Below, in pieces: positions 1 to 7,039 of a stretch of 15,525 bases of DNA; the first letter of the stretch is position 1, and every line of letters starts with the position of its first letter. Source of the stretch: CAUZEO01 sp963578625. Lineage in GTDB: Bacteria > Verrucomicrobiota > Kiritimatiellia > SLOV01. Under the pieces are notes generated by a model. The model was not told the origin of the DNA. It worked only from the letters and a program-made list of their open reading frames with translations, and did not search any database. The stretch spans positions 1 to 15,525 of the forward strand of contig CAUZEO010000088.1 in the NCBI GenBank assembly GCA_963578625.1. Direction: 5' to 3'. Position numbers and translations under genes: made by a program.

Positions 1-1
1 C

Positions 2-184
2 TTCTTCCACACCCCTGAGATATTTAAAAGCAGACACGCTATCGACATGAAGATTCGCCTGCAAGCCTGAATGCAATAAAGGGAACAACTTTAACGCCTT
101 TATTCTTCCGCCGTCCTCGAAGGCCATCGTGCGTTTCGCGTTGAATCTACTAGCATTAGTAATGCCAAGGATTACAATACCCAC
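2..184 (-). CDS. Possible N-terminal part of an unknown protein, running off the left edge
   Basis: On the minus strand a frame is open from a GTG at 184 to the window edge, about 61 codons with no stop. An internal ATG lies at 127, after which the peptide begins MAFEDGGRIKALKLF. The reading is mildly hydrophobic and mixed in composition, not obviously a compositional artefact, but I recognise no family and see no strong ribosome binding site. The opposite strand is also open in the same codon phase from base 2 to a TGA at 68-70, so the coding assignment is ambiguous. The surrounding DNA is AT-rich compared with the rest of the window. Treat this as a candidate only; the sequence left of the window would decide it. 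Confidence 0.2.
   Translation of the reverse strand, partial: MGIVILGITNASRFNAKRTMAFEDGGRIKALKLFPLLHSGLQANLHVDSVSAFKYLRGVEE
75..104. repeat. AT-rich inverted repeat, 8-bp arms
   Basis: AATAAAGG at 75-82 is exactly complementary to CCTTTATT at 97-104, with a 14-base loop. The stem is weak (AT-rich) and no T-run follows it, so I do not call it a terminator. It could be a protein site or chance, as AT-rich DNA forms such arms easily. Confidence 0.3.
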
Positions 185-376
185 AGTAGTTTGTTTCGTA
201 ACATTCTGTATATAAATAGTTTATGAGTTGATGCTGTTGTTCCTGATTTGTGGCCTGCAAGCCAAATAAAGACGAAAATGTATCGATGCTGGCCAAAAAC
301 TACATTTATGTCCTTTTGTGGCTCGTGATTGATTAAGTTGGCGCATTAGGATTCAGATAAACCATAAAGTGACTTC

Positions 377-1225
377 ATGCTCTTAGGTTCACATCTCAGT
401 ACGTCCGGTGGTCTTCACAACGCGCTCAAAGATGCCCGGGAATACGGATTTCACGCCACGGCCCTGTTTGTTCGGAGCCCGCGGCAGTGGAGTGCTCCCC
501 CGCTCACCAGGGAAGCGATCGCCGAGTTTAAGCGGGCTCGAAAGGAATCCGGTGTGGAAGTTGTTGTTGCTCATGCCAGTTACCTGATCAATCTCGCCGG
601 AGAGCCGCCCCAGAGAAAGAACGGCCTTGGCGCCGTACAGGAAGATCTGGCCCGGTGCGCTGCGCTCGGGATCGAACACTTGGTGCTTCATCCGGGATCC
701 TGCCCGGATCTGGAAGAGGGGATTCGGAGAATTGCGGATGGATTGGATGAAGCGATGGAGACGGTGGCGAACAAACGCGTCAAGCTGTTGTTGGAAGTGA
801 CGGCCGGGCAGGGGAAATGCATCGGTCACCGGTTTGAGCACCTGGCGGAACTGCTTTCGCGCGTGAAGCGGAAATCCAGATACGGAATCTGCCTCGACAC
901 CGCGCACATGTTTGCCGCCGGCTATGAGTTGAGAAAACCCAAAGCGTGGGAAGAGACCATGAACGCATTTGAGTCAATCGTTGGCCTCAAGAATCTGCAA
1001 GCCATGCACGTGAATGATTCCAAGAAGCCGCTGGGCTCCCGCGTGGATCGACACGAAAACATCGGGGAAGGCGAAATTGGCCTCGCCGGCTTCAAAAACC
1101 TTGTCAACGATTCGCGGTTCGAAAATATTCCGCTCATCATGGAAACGCCCAAGGGCAATCGTGCATCGGATGGCAGAGATTGGGATGAAGTGAACGCGGA
1201 AGTATTGCAGTCCCTGGTTCGGTAG
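377..1225 (+). CDS. nfo: Endonuclease IV (AP endonuclease family 2)
   Basis: The 282-residue product matches the usual length of bacterial deoxyribonuclease IV. This enzyme cleaves the DNA backbone 5' to abasic sites and removes 3' blocking groups in base-excision repair in the cytoplasm. All nine metal ligands of the trinuclear zinc centre can be placed by comparison with the E. coli enzyme: H66 (VVAHASY), H105 (LVLHPGSC), E140 (LLLEVTAGQG), D174 and H177 (CLDTAHMF), H211 (MHVNDSK), D224 and H226 (DRHENIG) and E256 (IMETPKG). The N-terminus LLGSHLSTSGG is also typical, which supports the ATG at 377; the ribosome binding site (AAGTGA) is weak. The gene stands alone after an AT-rich region and converges on the minus-strand operon, whose end is only 22 bases away. 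Nothing looks broken, so the enzyme should be active. Confidence 0.96.
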   Translation: MLLGSHLSTSGGLHNALKDAREYGFHATALFVRSPRQWSAPPLTREAIAEFKRARKESGVEVVVAHASYLINLAGEPPQRKNGLGAVQEDLARCAALGIEHLVLHPGSCPDLEEGIRRIADGLDEAMETVANKRVKLLLEVTAGQGKCIGHRFEHLAELLSRVKRKSRYGICLDTAHMFAAGYELRKPKAWEETMNAFESIVGLKNLQAMHVNDSKKPLGSRVDRHENIGEGEIGLAGFKNLVNDSRFENIPLIMETPKGNRASDGRDWDEVNAEVLQSLVR

Positions 1226-1247
1226 TCGATCAGGGAAGGAGGCACTA

Positions 1248-1451
1248 TCAATTCTTCAAGAGGAGAACGATCGACAGCATTACCACAAAGAAAATGGTGA
1301 GTGCGATGATGACCTGTTTCGGAAAGTTCGGATGACGGTCAAGGAATCCGTTCAGGAAGTTCTCCGCGTTGGCTTCTCTTGATCCCTTCTCTGATTTGCC
1401 GCCCCGGTCGCGGGATGGCCGCTTCATGTAGTCTCTGTCACTTACACCCAC
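1248..1451 (-). CDS. Small C-terminally membrane-anchored protein, unknown function
   Basis: This is a 67-residue protein. It has a polar, strongly charged first half (RPSRDRGGKSEKGSRE), a short amphipathic stretch (ENFLNGFLDRHPNFP) and one hydrophobic C-terminal helix, roughly residues 45-65, ending in KN. The topology is that of a tail-anchored single-pass protein, with the charged part probably cytoplasmic. The start is uncertain: GTG at 1451 has AGGTGA just upstream and follows the previous stop by 7 bases, while an in-frame ATG at 1427 would give 59 residues. Tight spacing makes it the last gene of the ABC transporter operon. I do not recognise a family. The amino-acid pattern and membrane helix make a real gene more likely than chance, and no other frame here is as good. 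Confidence 0.6.
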   Translation of the reverse strand: MGVSDRDYMKRPSRDRGGKSEKGSREANAENFLNGFLDRHPNFPKQVIIALTIFFVVMLSIVLLLKN

Positions 1452-1458
1452 GTCTCAC

Positions 1459-3306
1459 CTAGGATTCCGTGTCCGGGAAAATGATTGCGACCATCCGTTC
1501 GATGCCGTCCCGGGCATAATTGCTGGGAGGGTACAGTTTCTGCGCTTTCAGGAACCATGCGAGGCTCGAGCCCGGCTGGCCTTGTTCTTCGAGATCCCAG
1601 GCCCGGTGAATCGTCTTCACAAAATCCGCCGCATCGATTGTCAAGTCCGCGCGCATTTTGTTGATCGACGAATCCCCGGGGAATTCGCGGTAGATTTCTT
1701 CCGCCTCCTCCCACGCGCCGATTACGTCGCCTCTCCTTGCGATTTCTTCGCAGCGCGCAATCGTACCTTCGATCAGTTGAATGTTCTTGAGCACATCCGT
1801 GAGTTGGGCCTGGCGATTTGTGTCTGTAGCCGCCGCGGCGATATAGCGGAACTGGTCTTCGAAGATTCGCCGGTAGTTCTTTTCTCCCAAGAGCCGGTCG
1901 AGGTCCAGCAGCGCCTGCTGATGCTGGTCGGTAACCGAAAACATAGTCGTTGCCGCATCTTTCAAGTCCGGGTTGAGCGGCCAGATCGTCATCGCGCTGC
2001 GAAGATCTTTCTCCATCTGCTCAATATCGCCGCTCAATGCTGCGCTGCGCGCCTTCGCGAGGTGCATGTTTGCCGCGGTCTTGGTTGTTTCGATGAGGGC
2101 CCTGGGCTCGGCGATATCGTAGTCCGGCGCCAACGCCGAAAGGTCCTCTGACAGCGTGCCCGCCAGGGTGAAGTCACGCGCCCGCATCGCGGACTGAAGT
2201 TTCCCCAGTTTCTGGGAGTAGGCGAAAATTCTACGCTTTTCCTCCCGTGGCAGGGTGCGAATCTCAGGCATGTACTCGCCGAAAGCATAGGACTGGGCTA
2301 GCCGTTTTGCCGCACTTGCGACTTCGTTCTTGTTCAGAAGATAGAGGTAGGCTTCCACGCCTTCTCCGACTTCGCCCATGATCTCGTTGGAAAGCGCATC
2401 GAGCGTCGACACCGTGGGAGGCATGCCGGTGCCTTTGGAGAAAAACTCGCGGGCGCGGCTTCCTTCTTCAATCTGGAGTGTCGTATCCCCGTCGGTGAAG
2501 AGGGCTCGATAAAATCCGGTTGCAATCTGAACGTGCTGGAACCGGCGCTGAAAAAACAGCTGGACCATCAGCACCTGGAACTCGATCTTGGTCTGGAGTT
2601 GTGAGAACTCGCGCTTGGTCTTGTTTTCCGCGGACATTGCGGCGAGTTCGGCCTGCCGCCGCTCGAATGGCGCCAGCCGCGAGGCGATCGACTGTGGGTT
2701 CTCCTGGTCCATGTCCTTTCGCTGCATGTCCTGGGTGGTCATCGTCCGGTTCCACTCGAGCCGCTTCCATTCCTTCTGAATGTCTTTCCGGGCGCGTGAC
2801 AAGCGCCGTTGGTCGCGCCGTGCGACCCATACCACGTAAACCGCATTTGCAATGTCATCGCAGAGATGCTCGTCTGTATCGTAACTGGAAGTGCGCGGGA
2901 GCAATCCGAACGCAGCCGAAACGCTGTCCGGAGAGACTTTTGTCGGCGAAAGATAGTTGAGGATTGCGCGGATGAATTGCTGATACTCGAGGTCGGTCTC
3001 GGCGATTTGCTCAGGCTCGTTCAGAAATTGCTCGAAACGTTCCTTGAAGATCAGCTGGTCGAACGGATTGAGGCTGAACTTCCCGAATTCCGAGAACGCG
3101 GCGGCGGTTTGAAAGAAAGGATGATTGGTGGAAATCGTCGCGAGATTAGAGATCATCGAATCCTGCGTCGCGGATGAAGGCACGGGAACGATCATGTTGC
3201 TTTGTTCGGCGCCTGCCGCCCCGGATTGACCGGGAGCTTGCCCCGCCACCGGAATGTTGCTGATCGCGAAAGCGAAAACGAAGAGTGAATTCCCGAGTTT
3301 CTTCAT
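1459..3306 (-). CDS. Secreted helical protein with TPR-like C-terminus, unknown function
   Basis: From the ATG at 3306 the product has 615 residues and begins with a classical signal peptide (MKKLGNSLFVFAFAISNIPVAG, cleavage probably before QAPGQ), so it is exported to the periplasm or beyond. That start overlaps the upstream stop as ATGA and has AGGA four bases ahead. The longer open frame upstream, to 3519, is arginine-rich and antisense-like, and lies inside the neighbouring gene. The mature protein is almost all helical. A basic, coiled-coil-prone section (RRDQRRLSRARKDIQKEWKR) lies in the first half. Helix-turn-helix repeats resembling tetratricopeptide units lie in the last 200 residues (for example KARSAALSGDIEQMEKDL and CEEIARRGDVIGAWEEAEEI). 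No catalytic motif is visible. I infer a scaffold or envelope partner of the co-encoded membrane proteins; the exact function is unknown. Confidence 0.85.
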   Translation of the reverse strand: MKKLGNSLFVFAFAISNIPVAGQAPGQSGAAGAEQSNMIVPVPSSATQDSMISNLATISTNHPFFQTAAAFSEFGKFSLNPFDQLIFKERFEQFLNEPEQIAETDLEYQQFIRAILNYLSPTKVSPDSVSAAFGLLPRTSSYDTDEHLCDDIANAVYVVWVARRDQRRLSRARKDIQKEWKRLEWNRTMTTQDMQRKDMDQENPQSIASRLAPFERRQAELAAMSAENKTKREFSQLQTKIEFQVLMVQLFFQRRFQHVQIATGFYRALFTDGDTTLQIEEGSRAREFFSKGTGMPPTVSTLDALSNEIMGEVGEGVEAYLYLLNKNEVASAAKRLAQSYAFGEYMPEIRTLPREEKRRIFAYSQKLGKLQSAMRARDFTLAGTLSEDLSALAPDYDIAEPRALIETTKTAANMHLAKARSAALSGDIEQMEKDLRSAMTIWPLNPDLKDAATTMFSVTDQHQQALLDLDRLLGEKNYRRIFEDQFRYIAAAATDTNRQAQLTDVLKNIQLIEGTIARCEEIARRGDVIGAWEEAEEIYREFPGDSSINKMRADLTIDAADFVKTIHRAWDLEEQGQPGSSLAWFLKAQKLYPPSNYARDGIERMVAIIFPDTES

Positions 3307-3704
3307 TTTTTCCTGAGATCCTGAGCGATGAGAATGCCGCTTTCCACGACCTCGAGGCTGAAGTGGTACGCCTGCCCTTTTTGAATGTTTATCTCGTTGA
3401 ATTCCGCGGGCACGATCACGGGCACGAGTTCCCCGGTTCCCTCCGGACCCACTCGCACCGAAAGGAGCCGTCCCGCGCTTGGTGACCAGGCGAGGGCACT
3501 GTCGATGACGCCCGAACACCGATACTGATTTCCGCGCAGGCTGTTGGCGTTATCCAAGTAGGTGTTCACGTTCAGTTCCGCCATATTCAGGAACGGTTCG
3601 CTAACCAGTAATTTCAATGCGTAGCCAACCGCAATCGCGATGACGGCATAGAATAGGATGTGATACTTGAAGTTCTTGCCCGCCATTTTCGTGCCGTCGC
3701 TCAT
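3303..3704 (-). CDS. Membrane-anchored protein with a small extracytoplasmic beta domain, unknown
   Basis: This is a 133-residue protein. It has a short basic N-terminus, one transmembrane helix at about residues 15-34 (ILFYAVIAIAVGYALKLLV) and an extracytoplasmic domain of about 95 residues. The domain alternates hydrophobic and polar residues in a beta-strand pattern (YRCSGVIDSALAW, RLLSVRVG, ELVPVIVPAEF, AYHFSLEVVESGILIAQDL), which suggests a small barrel such as an OB-fold. This is my structural guess, not a family match. The ATG at 3704 lacks a clear ribosome binding site, and ATG at 3686 (MAGKNFKYH) is an alternative. The stop overlaps the start of the secreted 615-aa protein (ATGA), so the two are probably translationally coupled and made in fixed ratio. 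A 12-bp palindrome sits just upstream. Confidence 0.8.
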   Translation of the reverse strand: MSDGTKMAGKNFKYHILFYAVIAIAVGYALKLLVSEPFLNMAELNVNTYLDNANSLRGNQYRCSGVIDSALAWSPSAGRLLSVRVGPEGTGELVPVIVPAEFNEINIQKGQAYHFSLEVVESGILIAQDLRKK

Positions 3705-3713
3705 GTTCGCAAT

Positions 3714-3725
3714 GGACCCGGGTCC
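3714..3725. repeat. Perfect 12-bp palindrome GGACCCGGGTCC
   Basis: The sequence GGACCCGGGTCC reads the same on both strands. It lies 10 to 21 bases upstream of the ATG of the 133-aa membrane protein gene on the minus strand. It has no loop, so it would act as a protein-binding site rather than a hairpin. It may also be chance in GC-rich DNA. Confidence 0.3.
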
Positions 3726-3801
3726 TCGTCGGGTTCGAGAGCCCTATGTCAATGACCCAGAAGGTACACTCATCCCGCTTTTTGTGAAAGCAAGAACGCA
3801 C

Positions 3802-5532
3802 TTACAGCGGCCGGGTTGAGCGGCAGCCGGCGTATGATATCAGGACCATGATCACGATGTGGGATGCAAGCGCCCAGGCGCAGAGGGGGATTCTGGATAG
3901 ATCGGTCTTGGTAACCTGGACGACCGCATCGTACAACCGGGTATCCCGCATGGTTTGCAGCACCCCGGACCAACTCCAGTAGGCGGCGATGAAGGGTCGG
4001 GTCATCCAGGCAAAGAAATCCGGCAGTGCCAGCACCGCTCCGGATAGCGGCAACTGGAACCCGACCAGGTAGATCGAAATTAGAGACGCCTGTTCCGCGG
4101 TCGGCACCGTACTCGAAACCGCGAGACAGGTGCAGGTGACCGCTCCGTTGATAAGAACGAGAAAGAAGATCTGCATGAGCAACGATCCGGGCAGCCCCGA
4201 GAAAAAATCCACGAATACCGCCATCCAGGTGGATTGAATCAGCACCAGGGCGGATAGAAAAATGGCCTTACTGGCGACGTAGCTTCCCGTATTCAGCCCG
4301 GCGAGACGCTCCTTCTCATACAGTCTTCGTTCGCCCGCTATTTCACGCGCGCCATTGTTGCACGCGGTCAGCGCCAGCAACACGACCTGGAACATTATGA
4401 TGCCCGACACCAGCGTGCCCGCGGAGAAGGATTGCCGGGTGGAGGATATCGTTTCGAGAAGTTGATCGACCACGTCCTGATCGAGGGACATGCTCTGGTT
4501 TCTGATTTGCGGCAATCCCCCGTGCGTGAAAATGACAACCAGGCAGGGAAACCCGAGCAGAAGGGCCAGTTGCCAGATTGCATAGCGCCGGTCGCGGCTG
4601 AATTCCTTCGCCCGGCGCTCGAGCAGCACAACCAACTGGGTCCAGGCGTTAGCGACAGCGCTTCTCGGTTTCTGCTTCGCCGGGGACTGAATTTCGGCGG
4701 CCGGCTCCGGCGGGCTCGATTGCGCAGGAGAATCCGTCGCCCAGGAGCGATGCCATTCTTCGCCGGTTCGATTTGCCAGCGCCACGTAAACTTCCTCGGG
4801 GTGGGCGACCCCGAAGTATGTCAACAGGCCTTCGCCTGTACCCGCATAGGCAAGCCGGCCTTCGTGTAGCACGACGACCTGGCGGTAGAGCTCAGGATGA
4901 CGAAGAGTGTGGGTAACCGTTACCACGAGCCGCACCGGATCCTCCGCAAGATCCCGTACCAATGCCGCAATTTCCGACTCGCTCTTCGGGTCCAGCCCGC
5001 TGAGCACTTCATCACACAACAGCAGATCCGGCGCACTGACCAGTTCGAGGGCGAGGCTGAGGCGCCGCGACTCGCCCCCGGACAGGCGACGGACTTCTCG
5101 CTCCGCGATCGACGCCAATCCCGTGTGTTCAAGGATTCGGTCCGAATTCGCCCGCAGTTCCACCTTCGACTTTCCCGCCGCTCGCAGCCGCATTGACGAG
5201 ACGAGGCTTTCTCGAATCGTGAGAAATGGATGCGCAATCGTAAACTGGGGTACGTAGCCGATCATTCCCGCGGCCCGCACCTCGGCCGACAGGTCACCCC
5301 CGTGCCAGGATGTTGTTCCTCCGTCCACCGGAAGGATCCCGGCGATGGCCTTCAGCAGCGTGCTCTTTCCGCTGCCGGAGAGTCCGATAATCGCGGCGGA
5401 TTGTCCCGGGTGGAGGCGGAAGGAGATATCCCGGAGTAACGTTCGTGGGGCCCGTGAATCTCCGACTCGGACGGATATGTCCTTGAGTTCAAGCACAGCC
5501 TCAAATATGCGCAGGCCCGTCAACCGTGACAA
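3802..5532 (-). CDS. ABCG-like half-transporter, ATPase fused to ABC2-type permease
   Basis: The 576-residue protein carries an N-terminal nucleotide-binding domain and a C-terminal permease. Motifs seen: Walker A GLSGSGKST (50-58), Q-loop Q96, signature LSGGE (150-154), Walker B LLLCDE (170-175), D-loop SGLD (178-181) and H-loop H208. An alanine/proline-rich linker of about 50 residues follows, then about six membrane helices between residues 320 and 570. The sequence AREIAGERRLYEKERLAGL between helices 2 and 3 is characteristic of the ABCG/White permease family, as is the NBD-then-TMD order. Such half-transporters dimerise and usually export lipophilic substrates; the substrate here is unknown. 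There is no ATG: TTG at 5532 gives the full frame, and GTG at 5496 gives a typical MLELKDIS start. It heads a minus-strand operon with three unrecognised envelope proteins. Confidence 0.92.
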   Translation of the reverse strand: MSRLTGLRIFEAVLELKDISVRVGDSRAPRTLLRDISFRLHPGQSAAIIGLSGSGKSTLLKAIAGILPVDGGTTSWHGGDLSAEVRAAGMIGYVPQFTIAHPFLTIRESLVSSMRLRAAGKSKVELRANSDRILEHTGLASIAEREVRRLSGGESRRLSLALELVSAPDLLLCDEVLSGLDPKSESEIAALVRDLAEDPVRLVVTVTHTLRHPELYRQVVVLHEGRLAYAGTGEGLLTYFGVAHPEEVYVALANRTGEEWHRSWATDSPAQSSPPEPAAEIQSPAKQKPRSAVANAWTQLVVLLERRAKEFSRDRRYAIWQLALLLGFPCLVVIFTHGGLPQIRNQSMSLDQDVVDQLLETISSTRQSFSAGTLVSGIIMFQVVLLALTACNNGAREIAGERRLYEKERLAGLNTGSYVASKAIFLSALVLIQSTWMAVFVDFFSGLPGSLLMQIFFLVLINGAVTCTCLAVSSTVPTAEQASLISIYLVGFQLPLSGAVLALPDFFAWMTRPFIAAYWSWSGVLQTMRDTRLYDAVVQVTKTDLSRIPLCAWALASHIVIMVLISYAGCRSTRPL

Positions 5533-5600
5533 TCGAAATCATCTCTCATGTCCGCCTTCAAAGGGAGCCCTCGGTGATTTTGAAATTGGATTCTTGATTT

Positions 5601-5612
5601 TATGGATCCATA
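5601..5612. repeat. Perfect 12-bp palindrome TATGGATCCATA abutting a TTG start
   Basis: TATGGATCCATA is self-complementary and ends at the base before the TTG start of the AsmA-like gene. It lies in the 80-base divergent spacer shared with the ABC transporter operon, so it is placed to act as an operator for either gene. It also contains an ATG (5602) that opens a four-codon frame whose TGA overlaps the TTG. Function is inferred from position only. Confidence 0.35.
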
Positions 5613-7022
5613 TTGAGCCGCGTTAACCGGGATAAATCAAAAATCAAAAATCAAAAATCAAAAATCGCAAGACGGGTAACCATTGCGGGCGCCGTTGTGG
5701 TTCTGATTCTGATCCTCGCGGCCGTTGGCGGTTCCGCCTGGTTCCGGTCCTGGCTGCGCAGCGAAAATTTTCGCGCGCATCTCAGCCGTGAAGTCTCCTC
5801 CACCCTTGGGGTGGAAGGAGAATTCAGCGCGCTTTCCTGGCAGGGGGCGAGCCTCTATGCGGAGTCGTTCGATGCAGAGGCTCCGGACGGTCAGGGCATT
5901 CGAGTTCTTCACGCCCATCACATCCGGGCGGAGTTCGATCTCCGCTCACTTTTTCGCGGTAGGTGGCGCATTCACACGATCGACATACAGAAAATAGATG
6001 CAATCGTTGACCCGTACGGCGAATTCCGTTTTGCGCTCAATCCCAAGAAGCCTCGCGTTTTTTACGCCGGACCTGGCTTGGCCGGGGCGGAAGATCCTGT
6101 AGAGGTAGGGCATGTCACGATTCACAACGTCTCTATTCGAACCGTCCCGGAAGTGAATTTAATGACATTGAAAAATCTGCAATTGGAGATTGAAAGCGAG
6201 GGCGATGGCTGGGATTTCCAAGGGAAAAATGGAGCGATCACCGTAAGCGGATTCCCGGACATCGCTCTCGAATCTTGTGACATTCGATTTCTGAACGGGA
6301 ACGTTGATTGTAGAAGACTTGATCTGGCGTTCGAGAATGATCAGGGGCGCGCATCTGTCGCCGGGACCGTTACGCCGGTCAGCGAATTCGTCGAGGACGG
6401 CGAGGTCAATCTAGCAGTGGATATCAAGGACGTCCCGGTGAGCCTGTTTCTCGATGAGGATTGGCGGGCGCGAGTTTCGGGGCTTTGTGATGGGTCATTC
6501 CGGGTCCGCGGCCCCCTGATTGACGCTGGGGAAGTAGATTTGATGGGAGACCTGTCCGTGGTCGAGGCGGTTCTCGAAGCGTTGCCGTTACTGAACCAGA
6601 TTTCGGCCTTTACCGGATCGGAACAGTTCCGGAGTATTCGGTTGGCCACTGCGCGCGCTCACATTTCAGCCCGTCTGGACCGGTTGACCGCAACCGACAT
6701 CGTCGCTGAATCGCCCGGTCAGCTCCGGATCCAGGGAATGATGGGCGTACATAATCAGTGGATCGAGGGCCGATTCGAAGTGGGTCTTGCGCCCGAACAT
6801 CTTCGCTGGCTACCCGGCGCCCGCACGCGCGTTTTTGTCGAGGAACGGAACGGTTACCGATGGGCGAAGATGAAGGTGTCAGGACCCGCCGACTCGCCAC
6901 GGGAGGATCTCTCCGGCCGAATCCTTTCCGCGGCCGGAAGCGAGATATTCGAAAACACCGGTGAAGTCGTGGAGCAGGGGATTGAACGGGCGGCCGAGTT
7001 GTGGGAAGAGATGTTTCGGTGA
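5613..7022 (+). CDS. AsmA-like envelope protein
   Basis: This is a 469-residue protein with one N-terminal transmembrane helix (about 22-44, VTIAGAVVVLILILAAVGG) and a large extracytoplasmic region. The order of elements fits the AsmA/TamB-like superfamily of bridge-like proteins thought to affect lipid transport and outer-membrane biogenesis. An early strand-rich part (FDLRSLFRGRWRIHTIDIQ) is followed by repeated beta-type segments and a C-terminal part (LLNQISAFTGSEQFRSI, RIQGMMGVHNQWIEGRFEVG) of the kind found in AsmA C-terminal domains. The only canonical start between the preceding in-frame TGA (5595-5597) and the membrane helix is TTG at 5613. The AAAAATC repeat lies inside the frame, encoding a lysine-rich cytoplasmic leader (DKSKIKNQKSKIARR). 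The gene is divergent from the ABC operon and ends 17 bases from the convergent rpoN. The family call is by overall pattern, not by a diagnostic motif. Confidence 0.75.
   Translation: MSRVNRDKSKIKNQKSKIARRVTIAGAVVVLILILAAVGGSAWFRSWLRSENFRAHLSREVSSTLGVEGEFSALSWQGASLYAESFDAEAPDGQGIRVLHAHHIRAEFDLRSLFRGRWRIHTIDIQKIDAIVDPYGEFRFALNPKKPRVFYAGPGLAGAEDPVEVGHVTIHNVSIRTVPEVNLMTLKNLQLEIESEGDGWDFQGKNGAITVSGFPDIALESCDIRFLNGNVDCRRLDLAFENDQGRASVAGTVTPVSEFVEDGEVNLAVDIKDVPVSLFLDEDWRARVSGLCDGSFRVRGPLIDAGEVDLMGDLSVVEAVLEALPLLNQISAFTGSEQFRSIRLATARAHISARLDRLTATDIVAESPGQLRIQGMMGVHNQWIEGRFEVGLAPEHLRWLPGARTRVFVEERNGYRWAKMKVSGPADSPREDLSGRILSAAGSEIFENTGEVVEQGIERAAELWEEMFR
5634..5666 (+). repeat. Heptanucleotide tandem repeat (AAAAATC), four full copies plus AAATC
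   Basis: Full units lie at 5639-5645, 5646-5652, 5653-5659 and 5660-5666, all identical, preceded by a five-base partial unit at 5634-5638. The tract lies within the AsmA-like frame, 21 bases after its TTG start. Degenerate reverse-orientation units (GATTTTG, TTGATTTT) occur just upstream at 5577-5601 and could pair with it. Seven is not a multiple of three, so any single-unit gain or loss shifts the frame. Confidence 0.95.
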
Positions 7023-7039
7023 GATAATCCCGAACCCGG

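Larger units (their letters stand above)
1..376. other. AT-rich leading region without a confident gene
   Basis: This stretch has about 154 G or C in 376 bases by hand count (41%), clearly lower than the genes that follow. I see no RNA gene, IS end or tRNA. It holds one weak partial reading frame on the minus strand (listed separately) and an AT-rich inverted repeat at 75-104. The last 190 bases, upstream of the endonuclease gene, show no convincing -35/-10 pair and no coding signal. Confidence 0.6.

Noticed and set aside
3307..3519. N-terminal extension of the secreted 615-aa protein to 3519
   Set aside because: The extension is arginine- and glycine-rich, would lie inside the upstream gene and would bury the signal peptide. 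The ATG at 3306 has a Shine-Dalgarno sequence and an ATGA overlap.
3729..3742. GGGTTCGAGAGCCC resembling a tRNA T-arm
   Set aside because: The flanking bases do not make a five-pair T-stem, and the upstream sequence is coding on the other strand, with no D-arm, anticodon arm or acceptor stem.
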